From positions 107,385 to 171,384 of the forward strand of contig JAIMFC010000005.1 in assembly GCA_019794795.1 (NCBI GenBank): a stretch of 64,000 bases of DNA. The letters are read 5' to 3'. Position numbers and translations under genes: made by a program. Shown here piece by piece: positions 56,444-64,000 of the stretch (positions are counted from its first letter, which is position 1; each line of letters begins with the position of its first letter). The notes beneath the pieces are model-generated. The model was not told where the DNA came from. It did not search any database and was given only the letters and a program-made list of their open reading frames with translations. Source of the DNA: Streptococcus gallolyticus (lineage in GTDB: Bacteria > Bacillota > Bacilli > Lactobacillales > Streptococcaceae).

Positions 56444-57820
56444 ATGATTCAATTTCCAAAAGATTTCCTCTGGGGTTCTTCAACTTCAGGTGTACAAACG
56501 GAGGGCCGAATTGAAGGAGACGGTAAGGGGGACAGTACTTGGGACTACTGGTTCAAGCTGGAACCACAAAAATTCCACCAAGAAATCGGCCCTGAAACAA
56601 CTTCTACTTTCTACCAGCACTTTGAAAAAGATTTGGACTTACTGGTGGAAACTGGACACACTGCCTTTCGGACTTCTATCCAGTGGTCACGCTTGATCCC
56701 AGACGGAGACGGAGCTATCAATCCTATCGCCTTAGAATTTTACAAACAAGTTTTCCGTGGCGTGAAAGAAAGAGGGATTGAACTGTTGGTGAATCTCTAC
56801 CACTTTGACCTTCCCATGGTTTTGGAGGAAAAAGGGGGCTGGACAAAGCGCGAGATTGTTGTTGCCTATGAACGCTATGCCCGTATTTGCTTTGAAGAAT
56901 TTGATGAATGGGTAGACCGCTGGATTACCTTCAACGAGCCAATCGTTCCAGTCGAGCACGGCTATTTTTACCAAAATCATTACCCAGCTGCTGTTGATGC
57001 TAAAGCTGGTGTACAGGTTGCTTTCCATACGCAACTCGCTTCCTCTTTGGCTGTAAAGGCTTGTCATCAAATCAATCCAGACAAGAAAATCGGTATCGTT
57101 CTCAACTTGACTCCTGCTTATCCACGCAGCCAACATCCAGCAGATGTCAAGGCCGCACGCATTGCAGAATTATTCCAAGCCAAATCCTTCTTGGATCCAT
57201 CTGTGAAAGGGCGTTATCCTGCTGAGTTGATAGAGATTATCAAACACCATGACCTACTTCCAAGCTTTGAAGAATGTGATTTAGAAGTTATTCGCGAGAA
57301 CATCGTAGACTACCTAGGTGTGAACTACTACCAGCCTCTTCGAGTTGCGGCTCCAAAATATCTGTCACACCCAGACTCACCATTCTTCCCAGAATTCTAC
57401 TATGACCATTACCAAATGCCAGGGCGGAAAATGAATCCTCACCGCGGTTGGGAAATTTATGAACGAGGGGTCTATGATATTGCACAAAATATCCAAAATG
57501 ACTATGGCAATATTGAATGGATTTTGACTGAAAATGGTATGGGGGTTGAAGGCGAAGAAAAATTCAAGGTGGGTGGCACCATTCAGGATGACTACCGTAT
57601 CGAATTTATCAAGGACCATTTGACGGAACTCCACCGAGCTATTCAGGAAGGTACCAACTGTAAAGGCTATCTGGTCTGGACCTTTATCGACTGCTGGTCT
57701 TGGCTCAATAGCTACAAGAATCGCTATGGTTTGATTGAATTAGACCTAACTGACCAAAGCCGCCACATCAAAAAATCTGGTCATTGGTTCAAAGAACTGA
57801 GCCAACAAAATGGATTTTAA
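56444..57820 (+). CDS. GH1 family beta-glycosidase
   Basis: A 458-residue TIM-barrel glycosidase beginning MIQFPKDFLWGSSTSGVQTEG. The acid/base Glu lies in TFNEP and the nucleophile Glu in LTENGMG. The aglycone-end strip reads WSWLNSYKNRYG. In phospho-β-glycosidases such as LacG this region supplies Ser, Lys and Tyr to bind the 6-phosphate; here Ser and Tyr are kept but the Lys is Asn. No PTS gene is adjacent. It may act on a non-phosphorylated β-linked sugar. ATG 56444 follows AAGGAGA. Confidence 0.88.
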   Translation: MIQFPKDFLWGSSTSGVQTEGRIEGDGKGDSTWDYWFKLEPQKFHQEIGPETTSTFYQHFEKDLDLLVETGHTAFRTSIQWSRLIPDGDGAINPIALEFYKQVFRGVKERGIELLVNLYHFDLPMVLEEKGGWTKREIVVAYERYARICFEEFDEWVDRWITFNEPIVPVEHGYFYQNHYPAAVDAKAGVQVAFHTQLASSLAVKACHQINPDKKIGIVLNLTPAYPRSQHPADVKAARIAELFQAKSFLDPSVKGRYPAELIEIIKHHDLLPSFEECDLEVIRENIVDYLGVNYYQPLRVAAPKYLSHPDSPFFPEFYYDHYQMPGRKMNPHRGWEIYERGVYDIAQNIQNDYGNIEWILTENGMGVEGEEKFKVGGTIQDDYRIEFIKDHLTELHRAIQEGTNCKGYLVWTFIDCWSWLNSYKNRYGLIELDLTDQSRHIKKSGHWFKELSQQNGF

Positions 57821-57847
57821 GAATATTTTTGACTCATTATTCTACAA

Positions 57848-57876
57848 AAAACCAACCCGAATTTTGGGTTGGTTTT
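57848..57876. terminator. Bidirectional terminator between GH1 and the M26 protease
   Basis: AAAACCAACCC and GGGTTGGTTTT form a perfect 11-bp stem with a 7-nt loop, with A and T runs on both sides. Confidence 0.9.
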
Positions 57877-57879
57877 CTG

Positions 57880-60800
57880 CTATTTTGTGAAAATACTAGT
57901 CTTGAAATCATCTGTCAAGTTGAGATATTTTTGATAGATTTGACGTTTCAAGCCCCAAACATTTGATGAATCTCTTTCCTTGTTCCCAGCTTCATCCAGC
58001 GCTACTGCCGCCTTCATGGCTGTTTTAAGGGACTCATAGTTATTGATAGTGTAGTTTTTACCACCAACAGTTACAGTGATGGACTGCATACCAGCTGCTG
58101 CATTGGCTTTGCGCTCATTGTACATGGCAATACGGAAGGCTTCATAGCTTGTGTATTTCCCATTAAAAATCTTCGACAAGATAAAATCATCATTAACCTT
58201 GCCGCTAGCAGCTTTGGCTTCCATCGCATAACGGTCAGATACAAATGACGCAAGTCCATCTGTAAATCCAAACTCAGCTAACATTTCAAAGGCAATCACT
58301 CGGAAGGAAGCTCCACCTGAAATACCATCATTAGCATGCTGAGCAGCCCAGATAGAATTGAAAAGTGGAACGCTAACATAGTTGTTTCGACCAGCCTCCC
58401 ATGAACCTTCTTGTCCATTACGCGAAGCACCCAAGTGATTGTTTACCAAGTCATCCAATGAATCAATCTTCATGCTGGCAAATTCGTCCGCAGTTAAGTT
58501 GGTCCCAACATCCTTGTACTTGTTCGCGGTAGCCGTGTTCTCAACGGATACCTTCTCAATCTTCTTGAACCACTTATACTTATTAGGATTACTGCTTTCA
58601 ATAATGGCCTCACCTTCTGCAGCATCCATGGTGTAGATAACATCAAAGATACCATGCATGTAGTTGGTCACTTTTTCATCAGAATTCAAATCAGTATAAG
58701 ACTTGTTATGGTAACGATCTGGGTGGTCAGAATATCCAGCAGTATTGTCGAAAGTCAAGTTCAAACCATAATATGGCTGATTTGTTCCTGGTGTTTCAAA
58801 CATACCAGTCGCATAATCTTCACCACCAGAACCTGTACGGCGGCCCCAACCATTGAAGAGAACAGAACCGTCTGTATTGTGGGTTGCTTCGTGGGCAAAG
58901 ATGCCTCCACCACCCAACAATGAGTAGTAAACAAACTGGGTCATACTACCATCTGCAAAGGCACCTGTACCGTTATTACGGCCAAAGCGATTCAAAGGAT
59001 TCAAGAAATATCTGACATAGTCGTAACTTTGGCCATATTTTGCCCATTCATTGTCCTGCTTAATCTTATAGGTATCTACTACATACCAAGGCTGATTACG
59101 GACAAGGTTCTTCTGACCAGTTTCGCCAACGATAGACTGAACTGTCTCAAAGAAACCATTCATACGGCGAGAAGTGTCTTCGAACATGACGCGCAGATTA
59201 GCCAATTGTTTTTGGTATTCAGTCAGATTGCTTGTTGCCAATGACTTGTCAATATAGGTTTCAAGAGCCGACACACTGAATCCTGCTTCATTCGCCGTGA
59301 ACAAGACAGTATTTTCTGGCAAGGTCAGAGATGGGAAGAGCATGTTACGGTATTGTTTTGGTGTATTGTCATTGATATTGTTGTAGCCATAAGCCAAACG
59401 TGACCATACCGTTTCCGTACCAGCGGCTCCTGGCAAGATCGTTGATGGTACTTCGCTAATCCAGGCCTTGCTTGTATTCTTGAACCATTCTGACATAGAC
59501 GTCAGTGTTTTACCATTTGGCAAGAAGAGGTCACCATTCAATTCCAAGAAACTAATCACTTCTGACGCACCAGCCTTTTGTGCAACCAGATTGGTAATTC
59601 CCACCATATTGGTATCACGTGCTACACCCGCATCACCCATTTGTAGCAACCACTCCAGTGTACTTGCTGTATTTTCCTTGTAGAAACCTTTAGCAAATGT
59701 CACGGTATCTGCGATATTTGTTCCGTTGAATCCGAAATCATACCAACGATGAAGTGCCGTGAGACCGAGAACAAATTTTTCTTTGTTGTCCAGCACTTGC
59801 CGCGTCACGACATCGTAATCTCCGATAGAATGGTTGCTAGCTAGGAATTTACCGATATAGCCATCCAAGTCTTTGGAAATCTCTGCCCAGACATGTCCAA
59901 GTTGGAAATCCTTCATATGCATTTCTTTGATTTCCGCAATAACTTGTTCTTTTGAAACAGTAGCTTCTGGCTTATTGTAAAACTGGCGGTAAAGGGTAAT
60001 ATCCCAATCTGTTGGCTGGTAAGAAGCCACGATCCGTTCTTTCTGTGCATTGATAATAGCATCCCAGTCTGTCATACCTGCTAAGGCAGTCTTAATGGTC
60101 TGCACAGCTGACTTGAACTCGTCAGATAGGTACTTTTCAGTGGTAAATTGGATACCATCTGCTGTCGTATATTCTGCTACGCGGTCATTGAAAGTACCAG
60201 TATAGCTAGCTGCGACTTGCTGATGACTGCCGTCTGCGTAGAGAAGGTAGAGGCCGTTGATGGCTTCTTTTTGCGTAAATTCATCACGTACCAATTCCTT
60301 GTCCTTCATCGGAGTTGCCGAAATCAGTACCTTCTTGACCAAATCGCTCTCCAAACTCATGCCATTTCCTGCACGGATGATATAAGTTGGATTGTAAAGT
60401 GGGAATAATTTCTCCAAATTACGGTAGAGCTGCTCACGTGCTGCGTCATACATTGGCAAGATAGAGTAGTCAACTGACTGTACAACACTGATACGGTCTG
60501 TATCCTTGGTTGTCGCTGTCACTCCATAATCAACAGCCGTTTCCGTCACATTTTTTGTCTGTTTACCGATTTGGCTTTCCTCGGCAATGGTGCGTTTGAT
60601 TGGACCAGTCAAAGTCAAAGTTGAAGAGACATTTTCAATACGAGAAGAAGAACTTCCGTAAGAAATAGCACCTGTAATTCCACCAACATACTTGTCAACC
60701 GCACCAGTATTGGTCATGGTTCCCACGATACTTGAGTTGGTAATACGGCTGCTATTTGCTACCTTACCAACCAGACCGCCTGCATTTGTCCAACGTCCAT

Positions 60801-63792
60801 CCGTCACTTTAGTAGTATAGGTAACAATAGACTTAGCTTGGTCAATGCTGGTTCCAGAAATACTACCAACAATCGAACCTTCTGAAGAGCCTAATGAGCC
60901 CGCAGATTGGTTGCTCTCGATAGTACCTTCAAAGGAAACGTTCTTCAAGGTTGAATTGGTTGCTTCATGAATAATCCCGCCCACATTTCGAGCTACCTTG
61001 ATAGTTCCTTCAACTGCAACATTTGTAACAGTAGTTTTATCAGCTTTAGAAGCCAAGACACCTGTTCCTGCTTCTGCTAGAACACTATCGTTCGGACGGT
61101 CAATAGTAACTTCACGCAAGTCCAAATCCTTGATAGTAGCACTAGATAATTTACTGAACAATGGTTTTGCTAAATTTTTAATAGCGAAGGTTTGCCCATT
61201 ACTCATACCTGTTAATGTTCCTGTAAACACAGTCGTGATGTAGGCTGTTTGATGATTGGTCAAGGATACGGTTGAAGCATCTAAATCGGAACCAATTTCG
61301 TAGCTACCAGCTGGATTAGCCGTGATTTTCGCAATCAAATCCGCAAAAGTCTTGATAGCTGTATCCACACCAGAATCCAATTTTTTTGGCAAGACAAACT
61401 CAACGACATCTGATAATTGACCTTTAGTATTTTGCTTCAACTCATCCAAATGCGTCTTGACTGTAAAGCCATCTGTACACTTGGCAGCGATGGAGTCTAC
61501 TTTGAGATAAATATCCTTGTAACCCTTGTCCTGCACACGGAGATAGTAATTGGTTACATCGCCCGGTACAGCAGTCAAGGCATCTACCGCTACATAATGC
61601 TGATTTTCATCCAAGTAATAGAGCGAGAGCTTGTCAATATTCTTAATTTCAAGCGCCTTGTAGGTTAACCAAACATCCTCACGGCGATCAACAATCTTCG
61701 TTTTCTTCTCACCATTGTAAGTATAGGTTACAACGGTTTCAATATCATACAGCTTATCGTATTCTAAGTCTGTTACAGCCGTCAAGTCCTTGGTATCTAC
61801 TGATTTGACCAGTGTACCATTGAAGTAAATATTTGTCTTAGTAGACTCGATGAGCTTGCTTGGATCAGCAGTCGTCGTAGTCAGATTGACCTGACGATCT
61901 TGGTCAATGACTTCCATATTTGTCACTGTTACAGTTGGTTCAATTTCTTCAGTAGAAACTGGCTTGGTGCCACGTTTGACAGTGCGTTTTTGCATGGGAA
62001 CTGTAATGGTTTCTGAAAGGACTGGCTCACCTGTACGGACACCTTTTTCTGTCGTGTAGGTCTTGGTAATAGTCTTCTGACCAACTTGACCTGCAGAAAT
62101 TTCTACTTCCTTACCAACTTCCAAGTCTGAATCATCAACATATTCTGTTTCTATTTGAATGTCCGCTGTTTCAGTCGTGGTATCTTGTCCTAAAATTGGC
62201 TTAGTCCCCTTACGAACCAAACGATTGACTGGGGTGACAATATCTTCTGTGACAGAGATTGCTTCATTCGTCTGCTGACCTTTGTCGGTCTTATAAATCG
62301 TACGAGTAATCTTCTCTCCATCTTGACCTTCTGTTACAACTTCTTCAAAGTCTTCATAGGCGGTATCAACCAGTTCAACAGTCTCAGTCTTTGCGATTGG
62401 TTCACGCGTCACAACTTCCACTTGACCTTCAACTGGCTTTGTTCCGTGTTCCACAATGCGTGGACGAGCTTCTACCATTACAGTACGAGTCTCGCTCAAG
62501 GATGGACCATTGATTTTCCCATTTACCAACTGGTAAGTCTTCTCAATGCGCACAAGTCCGTTTTGTCCTTCATCAAGAACTGTGGTCGTACCAACATACA
62601 CGTCTGGATTCTCACGGTATTCAACACCAGCTTCCACCACTTCTTCACTCACTTGAGTTGTAATCTCTGTCCGTGAAATCTCCCGCACCGTTTCCACTGG
62701 CGTGTGTAGCTCACCTGTTTCTGGATTTACTGAGTAAGTTGTGGTCACTTCTTCCAGAATGCTTACGTTGCCTTCAGTACGAGTCCGATTTTCCACCTTT
62801 TGATTACCAACTTGGGACACTACATTTTGTGGAAGAGTTTGGCTGGTCAAGGCTTCGCTAGCAATAATTTCCTTGCTACCGTCCTTGAAACGATAACTTG
62901 TTGTATAGACTTTTTCACCATTTACCGGAGCAAGATCATTGAACTTTTCACCAAATGCTAAAGTTGAATCCGCTACATAGGCCTTTCTTGCAGCAACTAC
63001 TTCCTTACGACTTGTCGATTCAGGAAGCACAATCTCCTCATCAGAAATCGTTTCTGACGGTAAATCGGTCGTCGGAACACTGTCAGATGGAATGACTGCG
63101 ATGTCTCCTGCAGGTTTGTCCTCTGTAGGAACATAATCTGTTGGGACAACAACCTCATCACTTGCAGGAGTCGTTTTTTCTGAAGTCACTGGCTTGGTCT
63201 GGCTAACATCGGTCTTTTTACCTTCTGTAGATGACTTCAGAGCAATATAGTAGCCCGTAAATTCATATTGACCAAGATTTTGTGGCGGCGTTGGGATAGT
63301 TGTTCCTGCTTCATAAGTAAAGGCTTCTGTAAATTGGCTCAATCTTTCATTTTCAAGGGCAGAAAGTTGATTGAAGGTCGTCACCCCAACAAGTGTTACC
63401 AGCATAGCACTCAATACTTTGCGGCGACGGCCTTTACTGAGAACCACTCCCACAATTAACAAGCCAGTCCCAAGTCCAACCAAGACCATATCAGAAGCTT
63501 GACCAGTATGAGGCAAACTATTTTTCGCACGATAGATAAAGTAATAAGCCGTTTCATCTTCAGCTAGCACCTGATTATCAACAAATTCTCGCACCAATTT
63601 ACGGTCATCACTGCTCAATTCATCATTGACAACATAATGCAGCGAACCCTTAACAGAGGACTTTTGGCTCGTACCGCTATCTGAGTCCGCCCCAATAATA
63701 GGTGAAATCGCAAATCCAAGCGACAAGGAAATAACACCCATAGACAACTTACGGATGCTAAATCGCTGTTTTCTTCTAAAATTCCATTTCAT
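57880..63792 (-). CDS. Cell-wall zinc metalloprotease, M26 family (IgA1 protease/Zmp-like)
   Basis: A 1970-residue surface protease. A YSIRK-type signal (FSIRKLSMG at 11-19) starts the protein. The sortase motif LPHTG is at 93-97, followed by two hydrophobic segments with RRRK between them, the unusual N-terminal arrangement of streptococcal M26 enzymes. Three G5 repeats of about 79 residues follow, each closing in GTKP (near 448, 527 and 607). The M26 region carries the zinc site HEATH at 1634-1638 and the third ligand Glu1658. The natural substrate (IgA1, mucin or other) cannot be told from sequence. ATG 63792 has AAGGAGA at 10 nt; a longer ORF reading upstream lacks this. Confidence 0.93.
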   Translation of the reverse strand: MKWNFRRKQRFSIRKLSMGVISLSLGFAISPIIGADSDSGTSQKSSVKGSLHYVVNDELSSDDRKLVREFVDNQVLAEDETAYYFIYRAKNSLPHTGQASDMVLVGLGTGLLIVGVVLSKGRRRKVLSAMLVTLVGVTTFNQLSALENERLSQFTEAFTYEAGTTIPTPPQNLGQYEFTGYYIALKSSTEGKKTDVSQTKPVTSEKTTPASDEVVVPTDYVPTEDKPAGDIAVIPSDSVPTTDLPSETISDEEIVLPESTSRKEVVAARKAYVADSTLAFGEKFNDLAPVNGEKVYTTSYRFKDGSKEIIASEALTSQTLPQNVVSQVGNQKVENRTRTEGNVSILEEVTTTYSVNPETGELHTPVETVREISRTEITTQVSEEVVEAGVEYRENPDVYVGTTTVLDEGQNGLVRIEKTYQLVNGKINGPSLSETRTVMVEARPRIVEHGTKPVEGQVEVVTREPIAKTETVELVDTAYEDFEEVVTEGQDGEKITRTIYKTDKGQQTNEAISVTEDIVTPVNRLVRKGTKPILGQDTTTETADIQIETEYVDDSDLEVGKEVEISAGQVGQKTITKTYTTEKGVRTGEPVLSETITVPMQKRTVKRGTKPVSTEEIEPTVTVTNMEVIDQDRQVNLTTTTADPSKLIESTKTNIYFNGTLVKSVDTKDLTAVTDLEYDKLYDIETVVTYTYNGEKKTKIVDRREDVWLTYKALEIKNIDKLSLYYLDENQHYVAVDALTAVPGDVTNYYLRVQDKGYKDIYLKVDSIAAKCTDGFTVKTHLDELKQNTKGQLSDVVEFVLPKKLDSGVDTAIKTFADLIAKITANPAGSYEIGSDLDASTVSLTNHQTAYITTVFTGTLTGMSNGQTFAIKNLAKPLFSKLSSATIKDLDLREVTIDRPNDSVLAEAGTGVLASKADKTTVTNVAVEGTIKVARNVGGIIHEATNSTLKNVSFEGTIESNQSAGSLGSSEGSIVGSISGTSIDQAKSIVTYTTKVTDGRWTNAGGLVGKVANSSRITNSSIVGTMTNTGAVDKYVGGITGAISYGSSSSRIENVSSTLTLTGPIKRTIAEESQIGKQTKNVTETAVDYGVTATTKDTDRISVVQSVDYSILPMYDAAREQLYRNLEKLFPLYNPTYIIRAGNGMSLESDLVKKVLISATPMKDKELVRDEFTQKEAINGLYLLYADGSHQQVAASYTGTFNDRVAEYTTADGIQFTTEKYLSDEFKSAVQTIKTALAGMTDWDAIINAQKERIVASYQPTDWDITLYRQFYNKPEATVSKEQVIAEIKEMHMKDFQLGHVWAEISKDLDGYIGKFLASNHSIGDYDVVTRQVLDNKEKFVLGLTALHRWYDFGFNGTNIADTVTFAKGFYKENTASTLEWLLQMGDAGVARDTNMVGITNLVAQKAGASEVISFLELNGDLFLPNGKTLTSMSEWFKNTSKAWISEVPSTILPGAAGTETVWSRLAYGYNNINDNTPKQYRNMLFPSLTLPENTVLFTANEAGFSVSALETYIDKSLATSNLTEYQKQLANLRVMFEDTSRRMNGFFETVQSIVGETGQKNLVRNQPWYVVDTYKIKQDNEWAKYGQSYDYVRYFLNPLNRFGRNNGTGAFADGSMTQFVYYSLLGGGGIFAHEATHNTDGSVLFNGWGRRTGSGGEDYATGMFETPGTNQPYYGLNLTFDNTAGYSDHPDRYHNKSYTDLNSDEKVTNYMHGIFDVIYTMDAAEGEAIIESSNPNKYKWFKKIEKVSVENTATANKYKDVGTNLTADEFASMKIDSLDDLVNNHLGASRNGQEGSWEAGRNNYVSVPLFNSIWAAQHANDGISGGASFRVIAFEMLAEFGFTDGLASFVSDRYAMEAKAASGKVNDDFILSKIFNGKYTSYEAFRIAMYNERKANAAAGMQSITVTVGGKNYTINNYESLKTAMKAAVALDEAGNKERDSSNVWGLKRQIYQKYLNLTDDFKTSIFTK

Positions 63793-63887
63793 TTGTTGAG
63801 TATCTCCTTTGAAACTAGTCAAATTTATTTGCATTTTTATTGTATCACAAGACCTATAAAATCATTCTTCAAAGTGTTCTAAAAGTC

Positions 63888-64000
63888 ATAACCACCCGTG
63901 AAAACGGGTGGCTTGTACACCGGCTGTAAGCCGTTAGTCTCCAGCAGCGTCTAAAGACGCTAGCTGAACGTTGTTCAGGTTATGCTTCTATTACTTGACT
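63888..64000 (-). mobile_element. Structured end of an IS200/IS605-type element (probable TnpB right end / ωRNA scaffold), continues beyond window
   Basis: On the minus strand four stems follow within about 100 nt: CTGAAC/GTTCAG, AGCGTCT/AGACGCT, CGGCT/AGCCG and CCACCCGT/ACGGGTGG with a TTTC loop. No long frame crosses them. Such a chain of stems is typical of the right end of IS605-family elements, where the 3' end of tnpB and the right end form the ωRNA. The element would end near 63888, about 95 bp upstream of the M26 start. The tnpB gene itself would be outside the window, so the identity is inferred from structure. Confidence 0.6.

Noticed and set aside
61960..62450. Regularly spaced similar blocks within the protease gene that could be taken for a DNA repeat array
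   Set aside because: The spacing of about 237 nt corresponds to tandem G5 protein domains; DNA copies are diverged. It is neither CRISPR nor a phase-variable repeat.

Overview
The window looks like the chromosome of a low-GC streptococcus, most probably Streptococcus suis. The evidence is the gene content and order (coaA divergent from an rsmC-pdp-deoC-cdd-lipoprotein-ABC nucleoside operon; ciaRH; relQ-nadK-rluD-pta; gyrA-srtA; L-ldh), split coaB/coaC genes, a YSIRK/LPXTG surface M26 protease and a three-hairpin streptococcal intergenic repeat. The genus is secure. The species is inferred from protein character only. I saw no rRNA, tRNA, prophage or CRISPR array. Most genes sit in short operons that end in clear intrinsic terminators, many of them bidirectional.

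Layout. 0-10 kb: prmC-prfA, a free-standing ATP-cone protein, pepF, a GNAT acetyltransferase, asd-dapA (lysine/cell-wall precursor synthesis), fhs (one-carbon metabolism) and the coaB-coaC-coaT coenzyme A operon. 10-14.4 kb: phosphoglucomutase, then a decaying accessory patch. This patch holds an AraC regulator with two in-frame stops, a short-chain dehydrogenase with a 1-nt frameshift, and a gene-free segment that nevertheless has a consensus promoter, a cre-like box, paired inverted repeats and a perfect terminator. 14.4-30 kb: mutY, a heterodimeric ABC exporter, pta, rluD-like, nadK and relQ with a divergent CYTH protein, prs, a cysteine desulfurase with two small partners, an exported esterase, rex, a glutamine amidotransferase and radC. 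29-34.3 kb: srtA, gyrA, ldh, a small-protein pseudogene and the structured repeat.

34.3-46 kb: a nucleoside uptake and breakdown operon (rsmC-like, pdp, deoC, cdd, PnrA-type lipoprotein, ABC ATPase and two permeases), divergent from coaA and rpsT, followed by a P-loop protein and the CiaRH two-component system. 46-57.8 kb: a host N-glycan locus. GH125 and GH38 alpha-mannosidases plus a ROK kinase lie on one strand and GH92 is divergent. A YesM/YesN-type sensor and regulator pair and a GH1 glycosidase follow. Together they should trim high-mannose glycans. 57.9-63.8 kb: a 1970-residue M26 zinc metalloprotease with an N-terminal sortase motif, presumably anchored by the SrtA encoded in this window. 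63.9-64 kb: the hairpin-rich end of an IS200/IS605-type element entering from the right.

Regulatory themes. Near-consensus CcpA (cre) boxes lie at pta, ldh, the nucleoside operon and the gene-free promoter. A CiaR box sits at ciaR. Four genes (coaB, mutY, rsmC-like, coaA) have a -10 box exactly 6 nt before the ATG, which predicts leaderless mRNAs and covers both CoA transcription units in the window. All statements come from reading the sequence; no database search was run.
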